This document shows, piece by piece, positions 52,085 through 63,430 of a stretch of 64,000 nt of DNA. The DNA comes from Diphasiastrum complanatum (lineage: Eukaryota > Streptophyta > Lycopodiopsida > Lycopodiales > Lycopodiaceae). Made by a program: the position numbers and the translations under genes. The DNA is taken from the NCBI GenBank assembly GCA_029204225.1, contig CM055111.1:6420938-6484937 (forward strand). The letters are read 5' to 3'. Numbering within the stretch: the stretch's first letter is position 1; every line of letters starts with the position of its first letter. Under the pieces are notes generated by a model, which was given only the letters and a program-made list of their open reading frames with translations, ran no database searches and was not told where the DNA came from.

Positions 52085-53675
52085 TAAAATCTCTCAACAA
52101 AGAACTTTCCGTCATTAGTGAGGGTATTCATGATGATGAACTTGTTCAAATCATTTAGAATGGTCTTGGAGAGGAGTTCTCCAATCTTGTACAAAGCTTT
52201 GCTTTTCAATCTGCACTACCTTCCATTGACAAGCTCCATAGTGTGCTTGTGGCCGAGGAGAGTAGGATCCTTCATGTCAAGCAAAAGATTGGACCCTTGA
52301 AATTCAATGATGGTGATGAGAAGGCCAACTTGTCAAGAAAAGGAAAGACAAAGTCAAAGAAGAAGATCCAACAAAGGAGACCAAAAGTGATGATCAATCA
52401 TCAAGATCCAAAGGTGGAAAGAAGAACAAAGCCAAACTCAAGTGCTTCTTTTGTGGAAAGAAGGGACACTTTGCAGCCGAGTGTTACAAGAAAAAGAATG
52501 CATAAGGAGACAGCAAACAAGGCAACCTCACTCTTGAGGAAGATGAGGATGAAGTGGATTCATCCTTGATGGCTTCTACATCAACATCCAAGAGCTACTC
52601 CAATGACACATGGTGGATTGATAGTGGGGCTAGTTCCTACATGACATTCCAAAAGGATTTTTTCTCAACTCTTGTACCTTTTGTAGGTTGTAAAAAATCT
52701 ATTCTAACAACAAGTGATCAAGAATGTAGAATAGATGGAGTGGGAGCTATTCCCTTAAGTCTTGGATCCTCTAAAAGAGTAGATCTTGATAATGTACTCT
52801 ATGTTCCTACACTCACTAAGAATTTGTTGAGTGTAGGACAATTGATGGATGATGGCTTAGATGTCCATTTCAAGCAAGGTGTTTGCTCCATAATGATGAG
52901 TACTACTTGCATTGTAAAGGGATTCAAGCAAGGAAGGCTTTTTAAGCTAGATGCTAATGTTTTTCTTGGAAGTGTGAACATGGTGAAGGAGGAGCTCAAT
53001 CAAGTGGAGCTTTGGCATAAGAGGTTGGGCCACCCCAACTTCAAATCTATGGAAATGTTATGCACCAAGGATCTTGCTCTCGGCCTTCCAAAGACACTCT
53101 CAAAGTGTGGAAAAAGATGTGAAGCTTGTAGCCTCTCAAAGGCACTCAAGCTACCTTTTGATATCTCTTGCACTAGATCTACAAAACTAGCATTAGATCT
53201 TGTTCATAGTGATGTGCACTCTTTTTCTCAAGAATCTAATGGAGGTGCATCTATGTATGTATCTTTTATTGATGATTACTCTAGATACACTTGGATTGAA
53301 CTTTTGGATTCCAAAAGTAAAGTGTTTGAAGCTTTTGTTAAGTTCAAAACTCTAGTTGAAAATCAACTTGATGCTAGAATTAAAGTATTGAGGAGTGATA
53401 ATATTGGAGAGTATGTCTCCACCAAGATGATAGAGTTTTGTAAATCCAATGGCATTAAGAGAGAACTTACATGTACTTATAGTCCTCAACAAAATGGTAT
53501 AGCCGAGAGGATGAATAGAACACTTTGTGAGTGTGCTAAGGCTTTGAGGTTAGATGCATCTCTACCTAAGTCCTTCTGGGGAGAGGCTATTATTTGTGCA
53601 ACTTATTTGTGTAATAGATTGCCATGTAAGCCCATTGGAGGCATAACATCTTATGCGGCTCTATTTTGTAAGAGG
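52085..53675 (+). pseudogene. copia-eta: gag 3' part, protease and integrase
   Basis: The gag end has NGLGEEFSNLVQSFAFQSAL and LHSVLVAEESRILHVKQK. A one-base shift separates it from the knuckle CFFCGKKGHFAAEC and from the 374-residue frame 52554-53678. That frame has the protease WWIDSGASSYMT and NVLYVPTLTKNLLSVG. Integrase residues are WHKRLGHPNFKSME...CEACSLSK, VHSDVHS, RSDNIGEYVSTK (second glycine replaced) and PQQNGIAERMNRT. The frame ends abruptly after the core, and RT is missing. It is the same lineage as copia-theta at 57.0 kb. Confidence 0.92.
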
Positions 53676-54569
53676 TAGGGGGGAAGAAAACAATTTTAGC
53701 AAGTCTCAAGGCTCAAACTTAGACTTAAAAAAGTATGTAAAAATCAAAGTTAAGCTTCCAAAAAGGAACTTGCATTATATATTGAGACTTGAGATGTCTT
53801 GTCCCATAAGCAAATGTGGAAAGAAAACTCCACAATATTCTATAAAAAGAAGCTCATTGTATGTAATTTTCATCCTTAATGCAAGAGAGCTAAGTGCTGC
53901 TATTTTGGATCCATATGTGCTAAATGTGGTGTTTGGCTAATGTTAGTACGACTGTGTATTATGCATATTTGCTTAAATTTCTTACTACTTTAGCCCCTTT
54001 TTAGCATGTATGTCTAATTTGGAGTTTTTCTAATGTAGTTAGGATAATGCTTGAAGAGGAGTGAGTGGAGGAGGGAAAAAAGAGAGAGTATGTGTGTGTG
54101 AGAGTGAGAAGGAGAAAAGGTTAATGCTATCTGGTTATGTTTTGTGGATCTTGCAACCTTGCTTGTAAGTAGAAGTAGTTCTTGCTTTTTCTTGTTGTGT
54201 AAGCATCTCCAAGGCTCCTAGGATCGAGCCCACTCCCCAGACTACACACGACTTGGAAGGAAGATGGGAGAACCGTCCTCTTCTTGACAACAATTATGCT
54301 TCATTCTACATGCATTTTTTGGTGAATAAAATCTTGTGGGACTTTCAATAAAAAAACCCATCTTGCATCACAACATTTTCTTTTTGCATAAGAACTCGTT
54401 GATTAAACTAAAAGGCGATGTAAATCGGCCTTTTGATCCTATGGTTTCTGCTTTAGAAGTTGTTGAATATTTGAAAGATTTTGGTAATAAAGTTTATCTA
54501 AGGTTTTTTGAAAGATGAAATTTATGTGGATGACCATGCAATCCAGAGTCTAAATATTGATTTATAGCA
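53676..54569. other. no gene recognised
   Basis: Sequence after truncated copia-eta. Short frames at 53653-53940 and 54336-54518 show no family motif. AGTGCTGC-type spacer and a GT/GA-rich patch lie near 54080-54110. Confidence 0.4.
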
Positions 54570-54768
54570 TTTGCCTTTGAATGTTCCTATAAATAATCCC
54601 TTCAGTGTTAATTCACCTAAAGGAATAATATTTAACAAACTTAGGCAAAAGTATAGTGATGTTTTTCCTGATAAACTCTCTGATGACCTGCCTCCCCAAA
54701 GGAGTGTTGACCATCATATTGAGTTGCTTCTTGGAAGCCAACCCGTATCTCTTTTTCCATACAAGGCC
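54570..54768 (+). pseudogene. gypsy pre-RT fragment
   Basis: FNKLRQKYSDVFPDKLSDDL, PPQRSVDHHIELLLGSQPV and SLFPYK are the segment just before the RT fingers of Ty3/gypsy. It ends mid-domain at a junction with copia RNase H. Confidence 0.85.
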
Positions 54769-55212
54769 AAAAAATCAACTTCTGGATTTGTCTTCATGTT
54801 CAACAATGGTCCAAAATATTGGAATAGTCACAAGCAGACATCCATCGTCACTGTCTTCTACAGAATCAGAATATATTGCGGCCTCTCAAGCAACCAAAGA
54901 GGCAATTTGGTTGAGGAATCTATTGTCTGACATTGGTCTCAGACAAACTGCTCCAATGATCATTCAATATGACAATCAGAGTGCTATTGCATTGCTAATC
55001 AATCCTAAATTTCATTCTAGGAGCAAGCACATCGAGATCAAGTATCACTACATTCGGAGCACAGTACTCAACAAGGAGGTAAATCTAAAATTCTGTAGAA
55101 TGTAGTATATGGTAGCTGACATCTTTACGAAGGCAATAAGTCAAGAAGCACACAAAAAAATTTGTGCTATTCTATGTCTGAAGATCAAGGCATTTATGGA
55201 TCCAGAAGGGGG
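54769..55212 (+). pseudogene. copia RNase H and 3' end
   Basis: KSTSGFVFMFNNGP, SSTESEYIAASQATKEAIWL, QYDNQSAIALLINPKFHS and RSKHIEIKYHYIRSTVLN are followed by VADIFTKAISQEAHKKI. The DEDD-type residues in TESEY and the QYDNQSA Asp are kept, though frames shift twice near 54840-54850. The purine tract AGAAGGGGG at 55204-55212 leads into an LTR start. Confidence 0.88.
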
Positions 55213-55420
55213 TGTTGGATTTCTATCATCTCCATCCCTTATCTCATTGCTAATCTAGATTTATCCATTCTATATGTAAATATTTGTATAGATGTACAGT
55301 CTGCAAAAATACTCTATGTTTGAAGATAGTCTTTTAAAGTCATCGCAAGACACCGCAAAAGTCTCTTCTTGCAGTCTATTTCGACTTTTATGATGTATCA
55401 CAAAGGCCCCCACAAGTGGA
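55213..55420 (+). repeat. start of a copia 3' LTR
   Basis: TGTTGGATTTCTATC directly follows the polypurine tract, the normal position of a 3' LTR. The right end is unclear because a minisatellite-like region follows. Confidence 0.55.
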
Positions 55421-55790
55421 TGATCGCAAAGACATCACAAGTGAACCACTTGCAGTCACTAACAAAAGAACCGCAAGGCACCACAAGAGACTTTTTATGG
55501 CCAGTCGCGGAGCCCAGTTTCAACGATGACTGCAAAGACACCACAAGTGAACCACTTGCGGTCACTAGCGGTTACAATTGACAAAGGGGACTAATTGCAA
55601 CGATACCACAAGTGAACCACTTGCGATCACTAGCAGTTACGATACACGAAGGACACAGACCGCAAAAAAAACTGCAAAAGCATCACTCAAGTCATTGGCG
55701 GAGCGGCACCGGGACATCACGCTCCACCACTTCACGATCCTCGCGCCATTGATCATGCTCCAACACTTCACGATCCTCTTGCCATGATCT
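55421..55790. repeat. minisatellite-like repeats
   Basis: CACAAGTGAACCACTTGC occurs near 55436, 55547 and 55607, followed by GGTCACTAGCGGTTAC or a close variant. CAAGTGAACCACTTG is itself palindromic. A second duplication, TCACGATCCTC(G/T)(C/T)GCCAT, occurs near 55732 and 55768. Confidence 0.75.
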
Positions 55791-57004
55791 ACATCAGACA
55801 CCGCTTTCATATACCAATGTAAATTGTATATAGACTTTAAATCAGACATAGATAATGTTGGAAACCGATAATCCGAGTGTTTCAGATTAGGCAACGTTTT
55901 TGGTTTGAAGCAAAGATGGAACCGATCTGTTGGATAAGGCTACTGCCTCAAGCCGTGATCAATCATCCTCCGAACTATAGACAACTACTGCTAATCTAAC
56001 AATGAATTTATGGACAACATTTAATCTCTAATGACAGGGGAAATATATCTATTGACAAAATGATCATGAATAAGCATCACAACATGCACACACACTGAGC
56101 AAAAGATTGTAACTCTTATGTATTGTCAAAAACTGAGTATGCATCAATTGGGCGATGTCTGTTTTCTAGATCAGCACATTGGCGTGAGAGAGGTGTTCTC
56201 TTCTCACGAATGGGATGAGCTACTGCTAAAACTATCTTGCTTCTCGATATGCACCTCACCGAGTGTTGCACTCAAGATTTTCTACATACATATGTGTCTC
56301 TGTCTCTAATCCAATACATATATCATGCTGGATTAGATTACAAGATTGATTAGCTAAGTTTAAGTTAAGCATCTGTTTAAATATGTTTCTGTTAAGGTTG
56401 CATGGCGGCGGTGGATCGTGATAGTTTGAAAAACTTCATGCCCGAGCAGCTGAGGTTCGATTGTCATCCTCACCCTGGCTTGCGTATGGATACTCTGAAG
56501 TATTGGTCTGTCCCGAAGTGTCGGCCTTCTTTGAATATGTGGCAAAAAAGTCGAAGGTGGTTGAAAATAAGATCGTGGATCATTTTAGACCTATTGTCAC
56601 ATTTTTATCAAAATTGCAAAAAATGCAAAAAATGCGAACTGTGTGACAAACAGTTCATATATGCAGAATGTCCAAAAACTAGTTAAAATATGCAACAGTC
56701 TAAAAGACAAGAAAAAAAAATACTAAGGTTAATTTCATGTACTTTTAGTACATCAGTTTTTTTCAAAGCAATAAGCTTTGTAGGCCCAAAAGGAGCTATT
56801 AGCCTTAATAACAAGGCAGTTCCCTCTTTAGGCCCTCCAAAGTAACTAATAAGGATATTAGGCCAACAAGGGCCCAATGTAGTTTGAATAATACTTAACA
56901 AGGACTAACTATCCCTCAAGATAGTTATGTTTACTTAAGTAAGAGCATTGTCTGCAGCTACATATGCAAATAATATGCGTAGAGATGTGTGCTTCACATA
57001 GTTC
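55791..57004. other. no gene recognised
   Basis: Short frames only. The frame at 56402-56686 (MAAVDRDSLKNFMPEQ) and an overlapping one at 56461-56646 show no family motif I know; neither is supported. Confidence 0.4.
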
Positions 57005-59145
57005 TTACGTGATGATCTAGCATGCATTGATGAAAGCATAAAAGATGATGAAATAGTCCAGGTTATGTTGAATGGTTTGAAAGATGAGCATACTAACCTT
57101 GTGCAAAGTTTTGCCATTCAAAGAGTCTTGCCAAGTGTGGTTGACTTGCAAGAAATCCTATTGGCTGAAGAACATAGGTTGCAATCAAAGCTTGATGGTG
57201 CATCCTTACAAGGTGGAGGTGAAGAGGCTTTCTTCACAAAAGGCAAATCCAAAGGCAAAGGTAAAGGCAAAGGGAAATGGTCCAAAGGTGGTAACTCGGA
57301 TCATGATGATCACTCTTCCTCCTCCTCTTCTGCTTCTTTTAGAAAGAAAGATAAGTCAAAAATCAAGTGCTTTTATTGTGGGATAAAAGGTCATTTTGCT
57401 AATGTATGTCATAAGAAGAAAAGAGAGCAAGGTGAGAGGCAAGGAAATCTAGCAATAGATGAAGAAGAGCATAGCATTTGTGAAACTCTTGTTATGACTT
57501 CAAGTTTGCTTGCACATATAGATGGGAATGATCTTTGGTGGATTGATAGTGGAGCCTCATCTCACATGACAAGACATAAGGAATACTTTTCATCCTTATT
57601 GTCTTATGAGGGAGAGAGCAACATCATCTATACTGCAAATGATGGTCAATGTGACATCAAAGGCATAGGCACAATTCCTATTTTTCTTTCAAGAAATAGA
57701 AAATCCAATCTTGAAAATGTATTGTACATTCCTTCAATCACTAAGAAATTGCTTAGTGTTGGTCGAATGATTGACAAGGGGCTTGATGTTGAGTTCATTG
57801 GAGATGCTTGTTTGATAAGTAAATGTGGAACCTTGATTGCTCAAGGAAGGAGGCATGGAAAGCTTTTCAAATTGGATGCATGTGTGATCTCTAAGCATGA
57901 AGGATGTATGGCTAGGGAACAATTGACAAACCAAGAAGTTTGGCATAAGAGGTTGGGCCATCCCAACTTCAAATCTTTGGAGGTAATGGCAAAGAAAGAG
58001 CATCTTCTTGGTCTCCCTAAAAGTCTTGTTGCTAACAATAGTGTTTGTGAATATTGTGCCTTGTCCAAATCTCATAGACTTGCTTGTTCTAGATCTAAAG
58101 AAGTTTTTCAACTTGTGCATTCTGATATTCATTCTTCTAGTACAACTAGCAATGGTGGGGCAAAGATGTATGCAACTTTCATTGATGACTTTAGTAGGTA
58201 TACTTGGGTCTATCTTCTTAAAAGCAAGGATGAAGTGTTTGCTACATTTGTAGTGTTCAAGAATGAAATGGAAAACCAATTCAATACAAAGATCAAATGC
58301 TTAAGATCAGATAATGGAGGGGAATACACTTCAACTAAGCTCAAAGATTTTTGCATAGCACATGGGATTAAGAGGGAGTACTCTAGTCATAGGACTCCAC
58401 AACAGAATGGAGTGACCAAGAGGAAGAATAGAACCCTTTGTGAATGTGCCAAGGCAATGAGACTACATGCAAATATTCCTAAGTCTTTTTTGGGGGAAGC
58501 TTTAGCATGTGCTAACTATCTTTGTAACAGGTGGACAAGTGCTTCTTTGAATGGTAAGACTCCCTTTGAGGTCCTCTATGGTAGGAGGCCGAGTTTCAAG
58601 CATTGTAGGATCTTTGGTTGTACTTGTTTTGTCAACATCACTCTTGATGATAGAACTAAAGAAGACCCTTCATCAAAGAAGACTATGTTTGTTGGCTATA
58701 GTGAAGTAAGAAAGGCTTACAAGGTTTACATTCCTTCAACAAGAAAAGTTCTCATTTCTAGAGATGTCATCTTTGAAGAAGGCAATGTACCAAAGAAAGT
58801 TGATGTTGATGAAACTAGCAATCTTCACGTTGTTTCTCCTAACTTTCTTGATGGTGATGGATCTATGGATGATGATGGTGGAGATGCCTCTCCAGGTCAA
58901 GTTCCAAGAAGATCCTCAAGGCAAAGGGAAAAGCCAACAAGGCTTACATATGATGAGAAGGGTAAGCAAGTTGTGGAAGGTACAACTCATATGTTTTGGT
59001 ACATCTTCTTGTGTGGATGATGTTATGCATATGGATGGTTGTCTTCATGAAATGGATGTCATTTATGGTTTTGAAAAACAAGTTTTGGTCAATGGTTTTG
59101 ATGGTCAAGAGGAAGATAAAGAGGTTGATTTTAATGACATTTGAT
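57005..59145 (+). pseudogene. copia-theta: gag 3' part, protease, integrase (651-residue frame)
   Basis: RDDLACIDESIKDDEIVQ leads into the long frame 57065-59020. Blocks are GLKDEHTNLVQSFAIQ, a Lys/Gly-rich linker, knuckle CFYCGIKGHFANVC, protease WWIDSGASSHMT and NVLYIPSITKKLLSVG. Integrase residues are WHKRLGHPNFKSLE...CEYCALSK, VHSDIHS and RSDNGGEYTSTK. The third catalytic block reads NGVTKRKNRT where active copia has NGVAERKNRT, so the catalytic glutamate is Lys. KTPFEVLYGRRPS and the C-terminal IN region follow, then a shift at about 59000 into a charged linker to 59144. RT and LTRs are absent. Confidence 0.93.
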
Positions 59146-59149
59146 GTGA

Positions 59150-59630
59150 CTCACTCAGACTATTCAATGTCAATTGCACGATCTCACAATCTTGTACTCA
59201 CTCTCCAACTGCTGCTAATTGGTCACGGATCTCTTTGATCTTTAGTATGTGATCGACAATAGTTGCACCATCATCCATCCGCAATGTATGCAACTTCGTC
59301 TTCAGAAACAATATTCGAGATGCATTTGTTGTTTCAAACAATGCCTTCAATGTATCCCACGCTTCTTTTGGTCCTTCTAAATCTGAAATATAGGGAATAA
59401 TTGCATCTCTAACTGATAAGTTGATGACATTCTGGGCTTTCCGTTTCTCCTATCAAATGCCTGCTGATCTTTTTCAATCACTGACCTTGTCTCTTCACCT
59501 GTCACGATCTCCCACAACTCCTTTTCCATCAAAATATTCCTTAGTTTGAATTTCCAAACTGCATAGTTGCCGGCATCTTCCAATTTGCTTGACTCATTAA
59601 GAACACTCTCGCTTAGAGTTGCCATTACTA
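59150..59630 (-). pseudogene. copia-iota gag N-terminus
   Basis: MATLSESVLNESSKLEDAGN and YAVWKFKLRNILMEKELWE match the copia-beta gag start. After a shift the frame continues INLSVRDAIIPYISDLEG, AWDTLKALFETTNASRILF and LKIKEIRDQLAAVGE to about 59180. It ends where copia-theta ends, in the opposite direction. Confidence 0.88.
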
Positions 59631-59696
59631 GATAGATGAGTCTGGCTCACAAAATTTATCACACCACAAAACTGTAAATTTTTGGTTGGACACCTG

Positions 59697-59940
59697 ATAT
59701 CGGTACGACGCGCGGATGCACGACTACTCGGGATTCCTTTAGCTCGGGATCCGATATTGGTACAGATACGCGATATCGGTATGATGCACGGATGGACGAC
59801 TGCTCTGGATTTTATTTACCTCTGGCGCGTCACTCAAATATTTGTACTGATATGTGATATCGGTATGATGCGTGGATGTACGACTGCTCTTGGTTTTCTT
59901 TACCTCTGGCGCATCGATCCAATATTGGTATGGACAAGAT
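59697..59940. repeat. minisatellite of 75-85 bp units in a copia leader
   Basis: Three copies of GATATCGGTA(C/T)GA(C/T)GC begin near 59697, 59776 and 59857. Each is followed by GGATG.ACGACT.CTC and, in the last two, TTTACCTCTGGCGC. The array lies between the copia-iota gag start and its PBS. Confidence 0.82.
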
Positions 59941-60546
59941 GAAAAGTAGAGATAATATTCTAGATTTCTCACTTCGGCGTGGCGGCTACGTCGTCTCCTC
60001 TTTGCAAAGATTTCGAAATGTGTGATCGTTCAAAAGACAGAGATCAGTAATGTGAAAAGTATGAAGCTTCCTAACTCTGAATGATAGTACTAGACACTAT
60101 CTAGTGTGATTTGTGGTACTCCAAACAGACAAATGGGAGATTTCTTGGCTAACCTCTCACACAAATAGCACTTTCCACAACAACTAAGAAGTATTGTAAG
60201 AATCTCCCCCACTCAACATATTTTCAATCTATCTGATGCTGCCCTGGCCTTTTGGATGCCTCCGGGATTGTGCTTTTCACAACAAATAGGAAGTATTGTA
60301 AAAATCTCCCCACTCAACATATTTTCAACTTGTTTGATGCTGTCTAGGCCTTTCTGATGCCTCCGGGACTGTGTCTTCGTTCCCCACTAATGATTCTGAG
60401 CTCCAAATCTGCAAAATACACCAAAGAAGGATTTCTTCCAACCGTTTTTATCTCTCCAAGCTTTCACCTCCCGTGAAGGACTTTCTCACTTCGTTGCGGA
60501 GCCTGTGACAAGCTGTATCCACTGATCAGGCACACAAGACTATTGC

Positions 60547-60822
60547 TGCTCTGATACTATGTCAAGAATTAGATATGCAACATCAAGCATTCACCATACG
60601 CAATCACCACAAGAAGGCGGAAGAAGAACACGCACTGTCACTCTATCACACTAACACATACAGAATGTAAAATGTACAAATAAACCTTGAACCCCTGATA
60701 GAGAGAGAAAACTTACGAGTAGACTAATAGACTAGCCTACAACTAATGACAGCTGGTCACAACTGTCAACATTAATGTACCTCGTAAACAATAACAATGA
60801 AGTTTATCATTGATTTCTAACA
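60547..60822 (-). repeat. copia-iota 5' LTR (263 bp) and PBS
   Basis: On the minus strand it starts TGTTAGAAATCAATG at 60822 and ends CTAATTCTTGACA at 60560, then TAGTATCAGAGC, a PBS with one change. The leader (60546-59631) connects it to the gag at 59625. Confidence 0.75.
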
Positions 60823-62689
60823 GATCTAACCACATATCTTTTTCTCTCTCAACTGAGCCATGTCCACTGCATAATGCTTTTCTCGCTTTTTCACTATTTA
60901 TTAGGCCTTTCGCCTCATCAACAAATTTTTCATTTTAATCTTACAAAGTGGATAGTTCTTATCATCCTTATTTTAAACTTATGGTAAAAATAATATCAAA
61001 TCTCTCTCCACATTTGTGTAGAGCACAAAAACTTGATTGATTTACTCATTTGGATCATTGAGATCTGATGCAAGATTAACCTTTACAACTATGCACTCCC
61101 ATTATCAAAATTGATGTTGTACACATTGTGTGGAAGATTGGGTTTAGAAAGGTTTATGGCATTACCCAACCATGTGACTTGACAGCTCAAGTTTGGCAGA
61201 AATTAGTATTATAGCTATATACAACTATCAAGCTTATCATTACATTTTCTAATATGATTGACATCAACAATAAATGAGATTTGTAGTAAATGAGCATACT
61301 CCTTTGATCTGCTCAATTCACAAAGAATGAAACATCTGAATTGTATTCTTCCTTTGCAAGCATCGAAGTTGGCTTTGGAAAGTACTAGTAAGGTCTCATA
61401 CTCAATTGCTCACCATCATTGCCTTTTTGGACTAAGCAAATGTGCAAGTAATGCATTATGCTTAAATTGAATGGCTTATTTTATTATAAGTGATCTTTAT
61501 AATATTGTACATGTCTAATTTCTTTTGATGATTTTTTTATATAAAACATAAAGTGGCGTTGTTTCAAGTAGGATCTTTTAGTTAAAAATATCAAGGTTTT
61601 GTGGAGCAAACCTTGAGCCCAAGCACTTATGTGATCTCAAAAGAATTTATAAATGGTCGTACGTATTTGCTTGTAGGTCACCCACTTAGACACACAAATA
61701 GGATAACTTTGGATGTTGATCTAAAAATAGAATGCTTTCTAAGGCAATGATGGTGAGCGATTGGTAATGAGACCTTAGAACATGCAAAATAACAAACAAG
61801 TTTCCAACAAGATGTCTTTGCTCCTTTGTAAGTAGGTAAAGCTTTCCGATCTTAAAATATCTTCTCATAAGCGAAAAAATACTCCTGTTTTCGACTAAGA
61901 ATGCATCTTTACCATTGTATTCATATATGACATCCAACATATCACCCATTATTTCAATGCCCACATGCATTGATTCATTGTTTCTACTATTTGTTGGTTT
62001 AGAACATCAAGACAAAGTGGGTGTAGACACATCATGATTCTTGTTTATTTTCTTTTCACATCCTATCATGTATTGAAAGCCTTCAGATTGACAACTAGCT
62101 TACATGAAGGCAATTGTATGCCAACTTTGACTATGATGCATGTTACATCCATTTTTGTCACCAAAACTAAACTAGAAAATTGAAAGACATTTAAAAACAA
62201 AGAGATTATGAAGACTTATCAATAATCAAGCTATGATAGTGATGCAAATACGAAAATTCTCAAAAATGAACCAATTTTAAAGTTGCTCCATAAGAATGAT
62301 ATAGTTTTTGTTATAAGCTTTTCAAAATCTATACGTGGTGCATATTTTATATTTTAGACATAAGCATGATATATGATAATCTTATGACATATTTTGAATC
62401 ACAATAGATAATGCATAAAAATATGTTCATGAAATAATAATCACACTTATCTACTTTTATTAAATGTATGAATTGAACCATGGACCTTGAATCAAATAAA
62501 CATTGTTGTTAGAAAAAGTTTCCGTCAATCAAGCCTCTTTGCAACACACTTTGTCGATTTCAATATGATACTATGAATGTTTATCACTAATTAATACATA
62601 AAAATTTAAATACATTCATGTTTGGCTTAAAGGTTCTTGATACATAACTAGGCAAAGGATGATAGTGTCCTCTTTTTTGATAGGTGTGC
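60823..62689. other. no gene recognised; one spaced inverted repeat
   Basis: AT-rich. AAGGTCTCATACTCAATTGC TCACCATCATTGCC (61391-61425) is the near complement of GGCAATGATGGTGAGCGATT GGTAATGAGACCTT (61743-61777), giving 34-bp arms about 320 bp apart. Nothing else is identified. Confidence 0.55.
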
Positions 62690-63430
62690 AACTCATATTT
62701 GTATGATGTAGAGTTGTCTCCAAGGGCAAACTTGTTGACCATCAGTTGTCTCCTCACAGGTGTTGAACCAGTGTCTTTGAGGTGTCATGTGCTTCAAGGC
62801 TCCAAAATCAATGTACCATCCACCAAACATGAATTTTAATGATAGGTTTGATGTGAATAATCAAGTCCACCAGATTGCTCTTCTTCTGCAACTTTATCAA
62901 CAAAGTCACGCTACTGGTTCTTGCTCTTCTTTTAATCAATTTGCTTCTTTTGGCATTCAAAAGTGAAATGTCCATACTTGCCACAAGAGTTGCAAATGCC
63001 CTTCCTCTTGGGTGTAGATGAGGAATGGATGCTTGTCTCCATCTGCAATTTGCAACTTGGACACTTGTTGCTCCAAGTTTTCCTTTGAGTTCTTTCCTTT
63101 GCCTTTGTCTTTCTTTTGAAAATTTTGCCTCTTCTTAGAAGCAAATGCATGTCTTCCAAAAGAATTCTTCCTTCTCATCTTTTCCTATAAAAATCACCAC
63201 GTAACTCCCCAAAGGTTGGGAGTCTCTCCCTAGGTGAAAGGGACATCACATAATCTTGATTGTTGAATGATAAACTATTCAAGATTATGGAAACAATACT
63301 CCTACCACTTGCTATCTCTCCCACTGAAGCAAGCTGGTCCATAAGGTCCTTGACCTTTGTGAAGGTGGCTAGATTTTGCAAGTGGTGTAAATGGTGCAAA
63401 GTGTAATTGTCATGCCAAATGACTCATGAA
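62690..63430 (-). pseudogene. copia-kappa gag end, zinc knuckle and protease
   Basis: Minus-strand blocks are ATFTKVKDLMDQLASVGE, SIILNSLSFNNQDYVMSL and SPRERLPTFGELRGDF. After shifts come knuckle CNSCGKYGHFTFEC (63000-62950) and a decayed protease GGWYIDFGALKHMTPQ near 62800, where the DSGA serine is again Phe. Short of the integrase the frame is lost. Confidence 0.85.

Noticed and set aside
53653-53940. 95-residue frame after copia-eta
   Set aside because: Does not continue the integrase and matches no copia domain.
55421-55790. CRISPR-like array
   Set aside because: Only three irregularly spaced repeats, in plant nuclear DNA beside a copia element.
56402-56686. 94-residue frame as a gene
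   Set aside because: No family motif, no repeat support, and two overlapping frames are equally open.
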